A stretch of 64,000 nucleotides of DNA from CAUYXS01 sp965248495 (lineage in GTDB: Bacteria > Chloroflexota > Dehalococcoidia > Lucifugimonadales > Australimonadaceae): NCBI GenBank assembly GCA_965248495.1, contig CBDFJL010000003.1:2480001-2544000 (forward strand), written 5' to 3'. Made by a program: the position numbers and the translations under genes. Numbering within the stretch: position 1 is the stretch's first letter; the number at the start of each line of letters is the position of its first letter. The notes below the pieces were generated by a model, which made no database searches, was not told the DNA's origin, and saw only the letters and a list, made by a program, of their open reading frames with translations. Below, in pieces: positions 1 through 8,891 of the stretch.

Positions 1-1161
1 AACGTCGGGTTGCGTGATCTACGGCCCCTAGCGGCCTACATTTTGGGAATAGACCCCGATAGGGAGGAAGGTAACGTCGCGCGCTTCGAGCGGGAGTTCA
101 GCGAGGCTGTCGGAGCCAAGCACACCATCACTTTCTCGTCCGGCCGGGTGGCTCTTCGGGCAACACTTGTGGCCATGAACGTGAAAGCAGGGGACCACGT
201 GGTCGTACCGGCTTACACCTGCGCCGTCGTCCCGTATGCAGTCACCGCGTTGGGTGCGCACCCGCGCTATGTCGACATCGGGAACGACTACCTGATCGAC
301 CCGATTGCTCTCTCGTTGGCCCTAGAGGACGAACCAAAGGTGGTCATCACCCAGCATACCTACGGCCATCGTGACTATTGGAACGCCGAGACGGCTAAGC
401 GGGCAGGCGTGCGCGTCATCGAGGACTCGGCACATCTCGTGTCGAAAGGCATTGCCGGGGACGCCGCCTTCTACTCGTTCGACACCACGAAGCCGCTGAC
501 AGCGGGCAAGGGCGGGGCCGTCTCTACCAACGACGACCAGCTTGCCCATCTGATACGCACTGCGCGTGATGAGGAGTCGGCAGCACCGTCGCGTTGGCAG
601 AACGTCTCCATGGCCATGCGGCTGCTGCTCAGCGCGTTCCTGTACCAGCCTTGGGTGCTGCCTATCGGGCGTTGGGTTCATGCAGGTCTCGCGCGCACCG
701 GCGTGCTCTGGAAGGCGATCACTGACGAAGAGCTTGAAGGCCGTGCTCCTACGATTGGGCGCCTGACTGAAGGGCAGGCGATCCTGCTCATCCGACAGCT
801 ACACCGGCTACCGATCACCAATGAATTCCGTAGCTGGGCGTCCAGCGTTTTGTACGGCGTAGACCCGTCAGAGCCGCTTCTGCGCGCACCGCTACAGGTA
901 CGTGACAAGGACGCCTGGGTCAAGTTTTTTGCTGCACGCCAGATCGAGCTAGGGCAGTGGTTCCAGAGCCCGCTGCACCCGATTGGCTGCAACTTGGAAG
1001 CGGCCGAGTACACACCAGGCCAGGCACCGAATGCCGAGCGTCTGGCGCAGATAACCATCAACCTTCCAACCTCACGCGGCGGAGGCGGGCTCAGGCGCGT
1101 GAAGGGCGCATGGCGGCAAGCCGACAACCGGTTCGGGAGTGGCGAAGCCGCGCCTACGTAA
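1..1161 (+). CDS. DegT/DnrJ/EryC1/StrS-family PLP aminotransferase, 5' end probably outside the window
   Basis: Members of this family transfer an amino group onto a keto-sugar nucleotide during polysaccharide or O-antigen synthesis in the cytoplasm. The frame is open from base 1. The first possible start is a TTG at 10 with no ribosome site visible, and family proteins have some 15-25 more residues at the N-terminus, so the gene probably begins upstream. Counting from position 10, SFDTTKPLTAGKGG carries the likely PLP lysine at about residue 161, and the EDSAH motif near 138 gives the aspartate that contacts the pyridine ring. A flippase remnant follows directly, which fits a surface-glycan locus. 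The family call is firm; the sugar substrate cannot be read from the sequence. Confidence 0.85.
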   Translation, partial: NVGLRDLRPLAAYILGIDPDREEGNVARFEREFSEAVGAKHTITFSSGRVALRATLVAMNVKAGDHVVVPAYTCAVVPYAVTALGAHPRYVDIGNDYLIDPIALSLALEDEPKVVITQHTYGHRDYWNAETAKRAGVRVIEDSAHLVSKGIAGDAAFYSFDTTKPLTAGKGGAVSTNDDQLAHLIRTARDEESAAPSRWQNVSMAMRLLLSAFLYQPWVLPIGRWVHAGLARTGVLWKAITDEELEGRAPTIGRLTEGQAILLIRQLHRLPITNEFRSWASSVLYGVDPSEPLLRAPLQVRDKDAWVKFFAARQIELGQWFQSPLHPIGCNLEAAEYTPGQAPNAERLAQITINLPTSRGGGGLRRVKGAWRQADNRFGSGEAAPT

Positions 1162-1169
1162 CCAGGCTG

Positions 1170-1560
1170 CCGCCCTCGCCGTCGCCTTGCGCTCGATGGA
1201 GCGCCTCGCATGGCTGCGATCCTGACAAACAGCTAGCTGCCGAAGACTATGGAGTCTGGGTGCTGGCCATCGCCGCCTTCATCGGACCGCTCGTCACGTT
1301 GGGTCTAGACCGTGGGGTACTGCGACATGCTGTAGGGCCCGCAGGGCGGCCTCTCTACACGATCAGCATCATCGTCATCGGCGGTATGAGCTTGCTGTCG
1401 ACTGTTGTCTTCGCGGCAGTCAACAGCCTCCTCGTCCGGTACAGCATCGTCGACAGCGCGCTGCTCGCAGTGCTCATAGGGCTCCTAGTCTTCAGCACGA
1501 GCCCCTTCTGTCGATTGGCTGGCGGGCTCTCGTGTGCCTCCGTAGCGGCCCAGCAAACGA
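1170..1560 (+). pseudogene. Remnant of a polysaccharide flippase (Wzx/MATE-like)
   Basis: From about 1230 to 1550 one frame reads like the first membrane segments of an oligosaccharide flippase: LAAEDYGVWVLAIAAF, then LGLDRGVLRH, then two hydrophobic stretches. The sequence expected ahead of it (an Ala-Leu-rich helix, NQAAALAVALRS) lies in another frame at about 1160-1220. The frame loses its flippase character after about 1550, where an intact gene would run on for some 400 residues. It is therefore both frameshifted and 3'-truncated. The position after a DegT aminotransferase is typical of a polysaccharide locus. Identification rests on short motifs. Confidence 0.5.
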
Positions 1561-1561
1561 A

Positions 1562-1588
1562 GGGGCGGGCATTAGCCATGCCCGCCCC
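1562..1588 (-). terminator. Hairpin downstream of the 1616-2356 lipoprotein gene
   Basis: A perfect 11-bp inverted repeat (GGGGCGGGCAT and its complement) surrounds a 5-base loop, 27 bases past the stop codon of the minus-strand lipoprotein. Only a weak T-rich run (TTCGTTT) follows on the minus strand, so termination is probable but not textbook. Confidence 0.55.
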
Positions 1589-1615
1589 CCTCATTGCCCC
1601 AGCGGATGGTGTGCG

Positions 1616-2356
1616 CTAGGGCAGCGTCAGCGAGATGTTGATGACGATAGTGCCGAGCGTCAACGGACGGTAGTTGGAGGCAGTCAGCTCGACGTCACCC
1701 TCGGCCGGCCACCCGCCGGACTGGCCGGGAAGCTGGACGAAGAAGGACGCGGGGAACCATCGAGAGTCGACGTCCGGCCGGGCCATGTTCATGGAGTAGC
1801 TGCCGTCGATGACGTCGAAGATCGCTGTGTAGCAGTTCGGGTCCTCCACGTCGATCAGGTCTTGGAGCGCAGCAAGGTTGGAGTGCCGGAGCAGCGCGAA
1901 CACTTTGGTCCCAGCGACGGCAGGCGCCCCATCGACGGTGACGTTTCCGCTGAGACGGGCGGGGAACTCGGGGAAACCCGCGCCGAGGCCCTGGGCGGGG
2001 CATCCGGTTGGGACCGTGCGCGGATTGGGCGTCGCCGTCGGGGTGGGAGTGGCCGTCGCCGTTGGCGTCGCCGTCGGTGGTGCTGTGGTTGGCGTTGCCG
2101 TGGGCTCTGGCGTTGCCGTGGGCTCTGGCGTCGGTGTCGGCGCAGTCGTGTCCTCGGTCGGTGTCGCGGTCGCGCCAGGCTCGAGCGTGGGCGTCGGCGT
2201 GGGCGCGATGGCGGTCGCGGTCGCGGCGACGGCCGCTACCACGGTCGCCTGCACGTCCTCGTCAGAGAGGCCGCTGGCGCCGTTACACGCCGCCAGCAGG
2301 ATAAGGACGCTCGCGGCAGCCAGGGTGCCGACCGAGACGCGAGAGAATCGCTTCAT
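1616..2356 (-). CDS. Lipoprotein with Thr-Pro-rich linker and unknown C-terminal domain
   Basis: The product has 246 residues. The N-terminus is a lipoprotein signal with the lipobox LLAAC, Cys24 being the lipidation site. Residues of about 50-110 form a long low-complexity TPTPT/EPTATPE linker, which would hold the C-terminal domain (about 115-246) away from the membrane. That domain begins with a beta-strand-like segment (SGNVTVDGAPAVAG) suggesting a small beta-sandwich and has two cysteines that could pair. A GGTGGTGA ribosome site precedes the ATG. It stands alone on the minus strand with a hairpin downstream. I do not recognise the C-terminal domain. The linker style is common in Chloroflexota secreted proteins. 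Confidence 0.75.
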   Translation of the reverse strand: MKRFSRVSVGTLAAASVLILLAACNGASGLSDEDVQATVVAAVAATATAIAPTPTPTLEPGATATPTEDTTAPTPTPEPTATPEPTATPTTAPPTATPTATATPTPTATPNPRTVPTGCPAQGLGAGFPEFPARLSGNVTVDGAPAVAGTKVFALLRHSNLAALQDLIDVEDPNCYTAIFDVIDGSYSMNMARPDVDSRWFPASFFVQLPGQSGGWPAEGDVELTASNYRPLTLGTIVINISLTLP

Positions 2357-2506
2357 TTCACCACCGTCCTCGAATGATCACTCTGCGTGACGGTAGCCGT
2401 GCCCACCCGGTAGGGCAAGTCGCTGCAGGTACGGCTAACGCGCGGCTGGCACCGAATCGTAGCGCAGTCGCGGATTCCGCGCATCAGGGTCATCGAGCGG
2501 CGCGGC

Positions 2507-3667
2507 TCAGCTTGTCAGCACAGCCTCCATGCGGCGGAGCGCCTCCTCGAGGTTCGGGACCGAGGTTGCGAAGGAGATGCGGATGTAGCCTTCGCCACCC
2601 GCGCCGAACGCCGTGCCTGACAGCAACGACACCCCGGCCTCTGAGAGCATGCGATGCTCGAACTCCTGGCTCGACATGCCGGTGCCCGCGATGTTGGGGA
2701 AGGTGTAGAAGGCACCCTTCGGCACCCGGCAGCGTACGCCGGGGAGCGCGTTCAGCCCATCGACGATGACGTCGCGCCGGCGCCGGAACTCCGCCACCAT
2801 GGCGCGGGTCGGTTCCTGGCTCGACTCCAGCGCAGCGACAGCTGCGATCTGGGAGAAGCCCGCCGTGCACGACACGCTGTTGGTCATGAGGCGCGATACG
2901 GGCTCCACGAGCGGCTCCGGGAAAACTCCATACCCGACCCGCCAGCCGGTCATGGCGTAGCTCTTCGACAGGCCGTCTAGGACCACCGTCCGCTCGCGCA
3001 TGCCGGGGAACTTGGTGATGGAGACGTGCTCGCCTTCGAAGTAGAAGTCCTTGTAGATCTCGTCCGACAGCACCACCACGTCGGCTTCGTTCGCGATCTC
3101 CGCGATGCGCCGGAGCCCGTCCTCGGGGATGACGCTGCCGCATGGGTTGTTCGGCGAGTTGACGATGATGAGTTTCGTCCGCGCGCTCACGAGGTCTCGA
3201 AGCTCGTCCACGTCGGCCGCGAAGTCGTTCTCCTCGCGCAGCGGCCATGGCACGGGCGTTGCCCCGGCGAACCGGATCATCGATTCGTAGATGGGGAAGC
3301 CGGGGTTTGGGTAGATGACCTCGTCACCCTCCTCCGCCAGCGCCAGGATCGTGAAGAACATGACCGGTTTGCCGCCGGGCGTGACGACGATGCTCTCCCG
3401 CGCGACCTCATAGCCTTGGCGTTCGGACTGGTGCCGGGCGATGGCCTCGCGCACCTCCATGATCCCCGGCGAGGGCGTGTAGTGGGTGAACCCGTCGTCC
3501 AATGCTGCCTTCGCCGCGTCGCGGATGTGCTCCGGCGTCTCGAAGTCCGGCTCGCCGATTCCCAGGTGGATGATGCTGCGCCCCTCGGCTTCCAGGGCTC
3601 GCGCGCGGGCCAATGCCTCGAACGCGGTTTCGGTACCCAGGCGGGACATGCGTTTGGCGAGTTTCAT
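2507..3667 (-). CDS. Pyridoxal-phosphate class I/II aminotransferase (aspartate/aromatic type)
   Basis: The product has 386 residues, normal for fold-type I aminotransferases. The PLP lysine is in DGLSKSYAMTGWRVGY (Lys235), NSPNNPCG at about 170 holds the cofactor asparagine, SDEIY at about 202 is the conserved Asp-Tyr pair, and YIRISFA near the end carries the substrate-carboxylate arginine. An ATG 12 bases upstream lies inside the Shine-Dalgarno sequence (GGAGGA), so the ATG at 3667 is the better start. A strong terminator separates it from the MoaD/molybdenum-hydroxylase operon upstream. It could be an aspartate or broad-specificity transaminase; the exact donor and acceptor are not decided by the sequence. 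Confidence 0.88.
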   Translation of the reverse strand: MKLAKRMSRLGTETAFEALARARALEAEGRSIIHLGIGEPDFETPEHIRDAAKAALDDGFTHYTPSPGIMEVREAIARHQSERQGYEVARESIVVTPGGKPVMFFTILALAEEGDEVIYPNPGFPIYESMIRFAGATPVPWPLREENDFAADVDELRDLVSARTKLIIVNSPNNPCGSVIPEDGLRRIAEIANEADVVVLSDEIYKDFYFEGEHVSITKFPGMRERTVVLDGLSKSYAMTGWRVGYGVFPEPLVEPVSRLMTNSVSCTAGFSQIAAVAALESSQEPTRAMVAEFRRRRDVIVDGLNALPGVRCRVPKGAFYTFPNIAGTGMSSQEFEHRMLSEAGVSLLSGTAFGAGGEGYIRISFATSVPNLEEALRRMEAVLTS

Positions 3668-3677
3668 GGGGTCCTCC

Positions 3678-3711
3678 AAAATAGAGAGGGCCTGGTGACA
3701 ACCAGGCCCTC
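3678..3711 (-). terminator. Rho-independent terminator of the molybdenum-hydroxylase/MoaD operon
   Basis: A perfect 11-bp stem (GAGGGCCTGGT with its complement, loop of four) is followed on the minus strand by TCTATTTTGG. It lies 27 bases past the MoaD-like stop and just before the ribosome site of the aminotransferase. Confidence 0.8.
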
Positions 3712-3737
3712 GATTGCGGTGCGCTTGCTCGGCGACA

Positions 3738-4004
3738 CTACGCGCCGCCGGAGATCGGCCTGAGGAAGTGCACCTCGGAATGCTCTCCGAGCTTGGAGCG
3801 CAACCCGTCCACCGTCTGCTCGCCGTCTATGACCGCGGCGAGTCCCGGCCGCACGCGGTCTCCGACCACGATGCGCTCCTTCAAGTCAGGGTGGCGGCGC
3901 TCCATCTCCGCCATGGCTTCACGGAGCGTCGTTCCCGGCACGTCAATCTTGTCCAGCCCGTCGGTGAACTTCCGCAGGTCGATCGGGATGAACAGGGTCG
4001 GCAT
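3738..4004 (-). CDS. MoaD/ThiS-family sulfur-carrier protein
   Basis: The product has 88 residues with the ubiquitin-like MoaD/ThiS pattern: an N-terminal beta hairpin (LFIPIDLRKFTDG), the GTTLREAMAEMERRHPDLKERI helix region, and a Gly-Gly near the end. In this family the terminal Gly-Gly is adenylated and thiocarboxylated to donate sulfur, here most likely to molybdopterin. The encoded protein ends in GGA, one residue past the usual C-terminus, so it may need trimming before activation. It starts 4 bases after the large hydroxylase subunit, so it is probably translationally coupled and supplies cofactor for that enzyme. ThiS or another sulfur-carrier role is possible. Confidence 0.8.
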   Translation of the reverse strand: MPTLFIPIDLRKFTDGLDKIDVPGTTLREAMAEMERRHPDLKERIVVGDRVRPGLAAVIDGEQTVDGLRSKLGEHSEVHFLRPISGGA

Positions 4005-4008
4005 GGAG

Positions 4009-6297
4009 TTAGCTGCCGTTCCCTCGCTCCTTGGCCTTGAGCGCTGCCAGCACGCGGGACGGCTTCATCGGCGCCTCGGTAAGCCGCACGCCAATGGCAT
4101 CGCGAAGGGCGTTGCCGACAGCACCGACCGGCGCGACGATGGGCGTTTCGCCGACGCCCCGCACGCCGAACGGGTGCGTGGGGTTCGGCACCTCGACGAT
4201 GATCGCGTCGATCATCGGCAGATCGAGGGTCGTCGGCATCCGGTAGTCGAGGAAGGTCGAGTTCTCCATGACCCCCTCGTCGTTCCAGAAATACTCCTCG
4301 TTGAGTGCCCAGCCGATGCCCTGGGTTGCGCCGCCCTGCATCTGGCCCTCGACGTAGGAGGGATGGATTGCCTTGCCTGCGTCCTGCGTCACGGTGTAGC
4401 GGATGACGTCGACCTTGCCTGTCTCGGGGTCTACCTCGACGTCGACTAGGTGCGCGCCGAAGCCTCCGCCGCTGCCACGCTGGCGGATGGACCCGGACGC
4501 TGATAACGGCCCTCCCGTCTCGGCGAGCTTGCCGGCCAGCTCCTTGAAGCTGATCTTGAGCTCGGAGTCGGACTTGCTGAAGAACGTACCGTCGTCGAAG
4601 TCAATGTCGTCGGCCTTGATCTCCCACAGCAGCGCCGCGCGCTCCCGCATCCCCGAGACGACGTTCTGCGCTGCGATGTAGGCCGCGTAGCCGGTGGCGT
4701 TCGTGGTGCGGCTGCCACCCGTGACGTCGTTGTAGCCGACGCTGTCGGTGTCGACGACCACCGGGTGGACCTCTTCGGCCCTGAGGCCCAGGACCTCAGC
4801 AGCCTGCATCGCGATGGAAACGCGGGTGCCGCCGATGTCGGTCGAGCCCTCGACGAGCCCGACCTCGCCGTCGCTATTGACGTTGATCGTGACGCAGGAC
4901 TGCATGCCACCGTTGAACCAGAAGCCGTTGGCGATGCCCCGGCCACGGAGCTTTCCGTCGGGGCTCGTGCCCAGCGGCGCCTGGTAGTGGGACGACTCCT
5001 TGAGGGCCTGGAGCTGCTCCAGGTTACCGACGCGCGGGAACACTGGGCCGTCGGCTCGGCGGTCGCCCTCGCGGGTGCCGTTGAGCAGCCGGAACTCGAT
5101 GGGGTCCATGCCGATCTCCCGGCAGATCTCGTCGACCACGGACTCCACGGCATAGGCGGCCTGGGTCGCGCCCGGCGCGCGGTACGCCGAGGTCTTTGGC
5201 TTGTTGACGACGATGTCCCAGCCGTCGACCCGTGCGTTGGGCATGCGGTAGCAGGCCAATGCGCACATGGCGCCTGCGCCGACCGGCGAGCCGGGGTAGG
5301 CGCCCGACTCGTAGTGCAGGTCCGCCTCCGCCGCGGTGAGCTCACCCTTGTCGTTGACCCCCATCTTGACCTTGACCCGCCCGCCAGGGGTAGGACCGGT
5401 CGCCTCGAAGGTTGCCTTGCGGTCCATGACCATCTTCACCGGTTTGCCGGTCTTGCGGGAGAGGATGGCGCAGAGCGGCTCCAGGTAGATGTTGATCTTG
5501 CCGCCGAAGCCGCCACCGATCTCCAGTGGCGTGACTCTGATGTCCGTCTGGGGAACCCGCAGGATGGCCGCCAGCGAGCTGCGCACGCCGAAGGCTCCCT
5601 GAGTCGACGTCCAGACCTCGATCTTCCCGTCCGACTTCCACATCACCGTCGCGTTGTGGGGCTCGATGTAGCCCTGGTGCACCATGGTCAGCTCGAAGCT
5701 GCGCTCGACGATCGTCGTCGCCTTCGCGAAGCCCGCCGCCGTGTCGCCGGACTCGTGGCGGAAGTGGTCGGCGACGTTCGTGTTGCGTACCTCTTCGCCC
5801 AGGTCCTTGCCGACCAGGTCGCTGTGGATGATCGTCGTGCCGGCCATCGCGTCGTCGATGGTCAACACCGGCTTGAGCACCTCGTACTGGACGTCGATGA
5901 ACTTGAGCGCCTCGACCGCGGCGTTCTGGTCCGCTGCCGCCACCGCGGCGACGGGGTGGCCCCTATAGACGACCTTGTCGCGCGCCATGAGCTTGTCCGA
6001 CGCGTAGGTCATGTTGGTGACCTCTTCGCCGGTTTCCAGCTCGATCGCCTCGGCGACGGGCATGTCGGCTCCGGTCATGACCGCCAGCACGCCGGGGGCC
6101 TTCGCCGCCTTCGACGTGTCGATGCTCTTGATGCGGGCGTGGGCGTGCGGGCTACGGAGCACCGCCCCCCAGATCAGCCCGGGGAGCTTGAAGTCCGCGC
6201 CGTAGATGGCGCGGCCGAGCACTTTGTCCAATCCGTCGTGCCGGATTGGGCGGGTGCCGATGACCTTGAACTCCTGGGGCTTCTCGGTGATGGTCAT
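4009..6297 (-). CDS. Molybdenum hydroxylase large subunit (xanthine dehydrogenase/aldehyde oxidase family)
   Basis: The product has 762 residues, the usual size for the Mo-binding subunit. It has the N-terminal hammerhead domain (GRAIYGADFKLPGLIWGAVLRSPHAHARI), GGGFGGK in the cofactor region, and GVGETP near the C-terminus with the conserved catalytic glutamate (about Glu717). The loop corresponding to the CO dehydrogenase active site reads AYRAPGATQ near residue 370. It has neither the AYxCSFR of form I CO dehydrogenase nor AYRGAGR of form II, so it is not a proven CO oxidiser. The operon order FAD, Fe-S, Mo subunit, then MoaD on the minus strand shows a complete three-part enzyme. The substrate is unknown. 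Confidence 0.9.
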   Translation of the reverse strand: MTITEKPQEFKVIGTRPIRHDGLDKVLGRAIYGADFKLPGLIWGAVLRSPHAHARIKSIDTSKAAKAPGVLAVMTGADMPVAEAIELETGEEVTNMTYASDKLMARDKVVYRGHPVAAVAAADQNAAVEALKFIDVQYEVLKPVLTIDDAMAGTTIIHSDLVGKDLGEEVRNTNVADHFRHESGDTAAGFAKATTIVERSFELTMVHQGYIEPHNATVMWKSDGKIEVWTSTQGAFGVRSSLAAILRVPQTDIRVTPLEIGGGFGGKINIYLEPLCAILSRKTGKPVKMVMDRKATFEATGPTPGGRVKVKMGVNDKGELTAAEADLHYESGAYPGSPVGAGAMCALACYRMPNARVDGWDIVVNKPKTSAYRAPGATQAAYAVESVVDEICREIGMDPIEFRLLNGTREGDRRADGPVFPRVGNLEQLQALKESSHYQAPLGTSPDGKLRGRGIANGFWFNGGMQSCVTINVNSDGEVGLVEGSTDIGGTRVSIAMQAAEVLGLRAEEVHPVVVDTDSVGYNDVTGGSRTTNATGYAAYIAAQNVVSGMRERAALLWEIKADDIDFDDGTFFSKSDSELKISFKELAGKLAETGGPLSASGSIRQRGSGGGFGAHLVDVEVDPETGKVDVIRYTVTQDAGKAIHPSYVEGQMQGGATQGIGWALNEEYFWNDEGVMENSTFLDYRMPTTLDLPMIDAIIVEVPNPTHPFGVRGVGETPIVAPVGAVGNALRDAIGVRLTEAPMKPSRVLAALKAKERGNGS

Positions 6298-6354
6298 GAG
6301 TGCTGTCTCCTCGTGAGGTCGGGCGAACGTCCGTGTCAGGCCCGTGTATTTGGG

Positions 6355-6846
6355 CTAGGCCTGTGCCTTCTGAACGGCGCGGATGATCTTGTCGTAGCCG
6401 GTGCAGCGGCAGAGGTTCCCGGCGAGCCACAGCCGAATGCGCTCCTCGGTGGCGTCGGGCTCGCGATCAAGCAGTGCCTTCGCCGCGACCAAGAAGCCCG
6501 GAGTGCAGATACCGCACTGGAGCGCGGCTTCCTCCAAGAACGCTTGCTGGAGCGGGTGCAGGTGGGTGCCGTCCGGGGCCATGCCCTCGATGGTATGGAC
6601 CTCCTTGCCTTCCGCCTCGACGCCGAGGACCAGGCAGGAGTCGACGATGCGGCCGTCCATCGAGACGGTGCAAGCGCCACAGTTGCCGTCGTTGCACCCT
6701 TCTTTGGTACCGGTCAGACCGGCCACTTCGCGCAGCATCTCTAGCAGGCTCTGGTACGGGGCCACGAGGAGCTCGGTCTGCTGTCCGTTGATGGTCGTGT
6801 TGACGACCACCTTGGATACGGGGGGTACGGCATTCGCCTGGGTCAT
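6355..6846 (-). CDS. [2Fe-2S] small subunit of the molybdenum hydroxylase
   Basis: The product has 163 residues from the ATG at 6846, which has GGAG seven bases upstream; an in-frame TTG at 6852 is the alternative start. The plant-type ferredoxin cluster is seen in GCNDGNCGACTV plus a later cysteine (DSCLV). The second, helical cluster-binding domain is seen in CGICTPGF and CRCTGY. Both clusters relay electrons from the Mo centre to the FAD subunit. It lies between the FAD and Mo subunits with short gaps and is surely part of the same complex. Confidence 0.93.
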   Translation of the reverse strand: MTQANAVPPVSKVVVNTTINGQQTELLVAPYQSLLEMLREVAGLTGTKEGCNDGNCGACTVSMDGRIVDSCLVLGVEAEGKEVHTIEGMAPDGTHLHPLQQAFLEEAALQCGICTPGFLVAAKALLDREPDATEERIRLWLAGNLCRCTGYDKIIRAVQKAQA

Positions 6847-6880
6847 GAACAACTCCGCGCCTGTCCTAAGCTTGCCATCT

Positions 6881-7753
6881 CTAGCTCGAATACCCGGCGC
6901 GGCCGAGCGCCTTGGTCAGCGTGCGTTGCGTGAGTACTCGAACGAGCTCCCGCCGGAACTCGACGTCGCCGCGCATGTCGGAGATGGGCGTCGCCTCATC
7001 GGCGGCGAGCCGGCTGGCCGCCTCGAACGCGCCGGCGTCCGCCTGTTTGCCGACCAGGGAGTCGCCGGCCTGACGCGCTAGGATGGCGATGGGGCCGACC
7101 GCCGCCAGGGCGATTCGCGCCGCCTGGACGGTCCCGCCGGCGTCCACCGTGATGGAGCTGGCGACGCCGACGACTGCGATGTCCATCTCGTTCCGCGGGA
7201 TGAAGCGCTCGTAGGCCGCGCCGAAGCCCGCTGGGGGGCGCGGCAGGTCCAGCCCCACCAGGAACTCGCTGTTGCCCAGGACCGTGCGGCCTGGGGCGGT
7301 GCTGAACTCCTCGACCGGCACCGAGCGCCGGCCGTTTGGCCCGGCGATCTGGGCCGTCGCTGAGTGGACGATCAGCGGGCAGACGCCGTCCGCGCTAGGC
7401 GAGGCGTTGCACAGGTTGCCGCCGAGGCTCGCGCGAGACTGGATCTGGATCCCGCCGATGAGCGATGCGGCGTCGACGATGCCGGGGTAGGCCGCGGCGA
7501 CCTCCGGGTCTTCGTAGACCTGGTAGCAGGGGACCGCGGCACCGAGGTAGAGGCCGTCGGGGCCAAGCCTCAACTCGGTAGACTCCGGCACACCCTTCAG
7601 GTCCACCAACGCATCCAGGTCGTAGCGACCCCCACGCGTCTGTACCAGAATGTCCGTGCCGCCAGCCATGCAGCGGGCCCGCTCTCCATGCGCCGCGAGG
7701 ACGCCGACAACCTCGTCGACCGACCGCGCGGCCACGTACTGGAACGGATGCAA
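6881..7753 (-). CDS. FAD-binding medium subunit of the molybdenum hydroxylase
   Basis: The product has 290 residues, the normal length for CoxM-type subunits. The two FAD-contact motifs are present: AGGTDILVQ at about residue 30 and IQIQSRASLGGNLCNASPSAD at about 100. It accepts electrons from the [2Fe-2S] subunit. It begins with TTG preceded by GAGGGA and is the first gene of the FAD, Fe-S, Mo, MoaD operon. No promoter was clear in the gap to the SMP-30 gene upstream. Confidence 0.92.
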   Translation of the reverse strand: MHPFQYVAARSVDEVVGVLAAHGERARCMAGGTDILVQTRGGRYDLDALVDLKGVPESTELRLGPDGLYLGAAVPCYQVYEDPEVAAAYPGIVDAASLIGGIQIQSRASLGGNLCNASPSADGVCPLIVHSATAQIAGPNGRRSVPVEEFSTAPGRTVLGNSEFLVGLDLPRPPAGFGAAYERFIPRNEMDIAVVGVASSITVDAGGTVQAARIALAAVGPIAILARQAGDSLVGKQADAGAFEAASRLAADEATPISDMRGDVEFRRELVRVLTQRTLTKALGRAGYSS

Positions 7754-7872
7754 GGGTTTGTCCCTCCTCGGGCGAAAGATGCAGCCTCCACGGCTACCTG
7801 CGCATTATCGGCAATGCCCCTGGGCCCCGCAACCGAACACGCGGGCGCATGGGCGCCTCGCGTGCCCCCGGC

Positions 7873-8733
7873 TCAGGCCACGGGGTCGTAGCCGCCGACC
7901 CCGGCGTCGAGCCGGACCACCTGGCCGGTGCCGGCAACCGTCACGTAGACGGACGCGCCGCCCCAGCACAGGTTGGTCACGCGATCGCCGACCGGGTAGC
8001 TCGCCAGCACGCGCGCCGCGTCGACATCCACCACGTCCACGGTGCCATTGACCCACCGGGCGATCCACAGCCGTGCGTGCTCGTCGAAGCACATGCCGTC
8101 CAGGCTCGGTGAGTCGAACTGCATAGCCGTTCGCCGGTTGGTGAGCCCGCCGGTTGGGCTCAGGTCGTACGCGAGAAGCCGATCGGTTCCGGTCTCGGCG
8201 ACGTACAGCCTCCCGCCGTCGGGATGGACCGCCAGGCCATTGGGGAACGCGAGGCCATCGTCCAGGCGCGCCACGTCCTCTGGCGTGCCGTCTGGCGCCA
8301 TGGATATGCGATAGACCGCGCCGATGGGCGTCTCGCGGCTGCTGCCGGCGGGGTCGGAGAAGTAGACGTTGCCCGCTTGGTCCAGGCAGACGTCGTTGGG
8401 GCCGAGGTAGGCCTGGTCCGCGAACCTGTCGGTGAGCACCTCGAAATTGCGTGTCGCCGTATCGAAGCGCGTCACGCGCTTCGCACCGAAGTCGGCCACC
8501 ACCAGTCGCCCGGCGGCGTCGCACTTCAGCCCGTTGGCCTGGCCCCCGGTCTCGGCCCAGACCTCGGCCGTGCCGTCGGGCGTGCGCCGGCCAATGGTAC
8601 CGAGGCGTCGGTAGTTGACGAAGTAGAGCGAGCCGTCGCGGCCGAATGCCGGGCCCTCGGCGAACGCGATCCCGTCAACGACCGGTACGGGGTCGAGGCT
8701 CGAGGGTAGGGGAGGAGCAGGGTCGGCGGGCAT
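7873..8733 (-). CDS. SMP-30/gluconolactonase/LRE-family protein
   Basis: The product has 286 residues forming a six-bladed propeller family. The metal-site region is recognisable: FAEGPAFG near residue 24, GPNDVCLDQAGNVYFSD at about 136, FPNGLAVHPD at about 189, and SPSLDGMCFDE at about 233. Family members hydrolyse sugar lactones or related esters using one divalent metal. It lies upstream of the molybdenum-hydroxylase operon on the same strand with a 119-base gap, so co-transcription is possible and a lactone product of that enzyme could be its substrate. That link is inference. Confidence 0.85.
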   Translation of the reverse strand: MPADPAPPLPSSLDPVPVVDGIAFAEGPAFGRDGSLYFVNYRRLGTIGRRTPDGTAEVWAETGGQANGLKCDAAGRLVVADFGAKRVTRFDTATRNFEVLTDRFADQAYLGPNDVCLDQAGNVYFSDPAGSSRETPIGAVYRISMAPDGTPEDVARLDDGLAFPNGLAVHPDGGRLYVAETGTDRLLAYDLSPTGGLTNRRTAMQFDSPSLDGMCFDEHARLWIARWVNGTVDVVDVDAARVLASYPVGDRVTNLCWGGASVYVTVAGTGQVVRLDAGVGGYDPVA

Positions 8734-8891
8734 GCGCTTGGCATGATAGGCGGAACGACGGTGGTTTCGGGGGCGGACGACCCATGGAGGCTCGGGCGAT
8801 GGTTGACACGAAAATCGCGTGACCGGTAGCCTCTGCGCGCGGCCGGCGCATCCAGCGACACGGCGAACAGCGCTCGAACCGGGGGCTCGCG

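Noticed and set aside
1532..2377. Plus-strand frame over the Thr-Pro lipoprotein
   Set aside because: It encodes Gly/Arg runs produced by the TPTP linker codons read backwards.
4765..6744. Long plus-strand frame of 659 codons opposite the molybdenum hydroxylase
   Set aside because: It is antisense to a clear enzyme gene, lacks any domain and has the Arg/Asp/Val-rich composition of a GC-rich shadow frame.
4009..7753. Aerobic CO dehydrogenase (coxMSL)
   Set aside because: The FAD, Fe-S, Mo gene order is the same, but the active-site loop AYRAPG lacks both known CODH signatures and no cox accessory genes are present.
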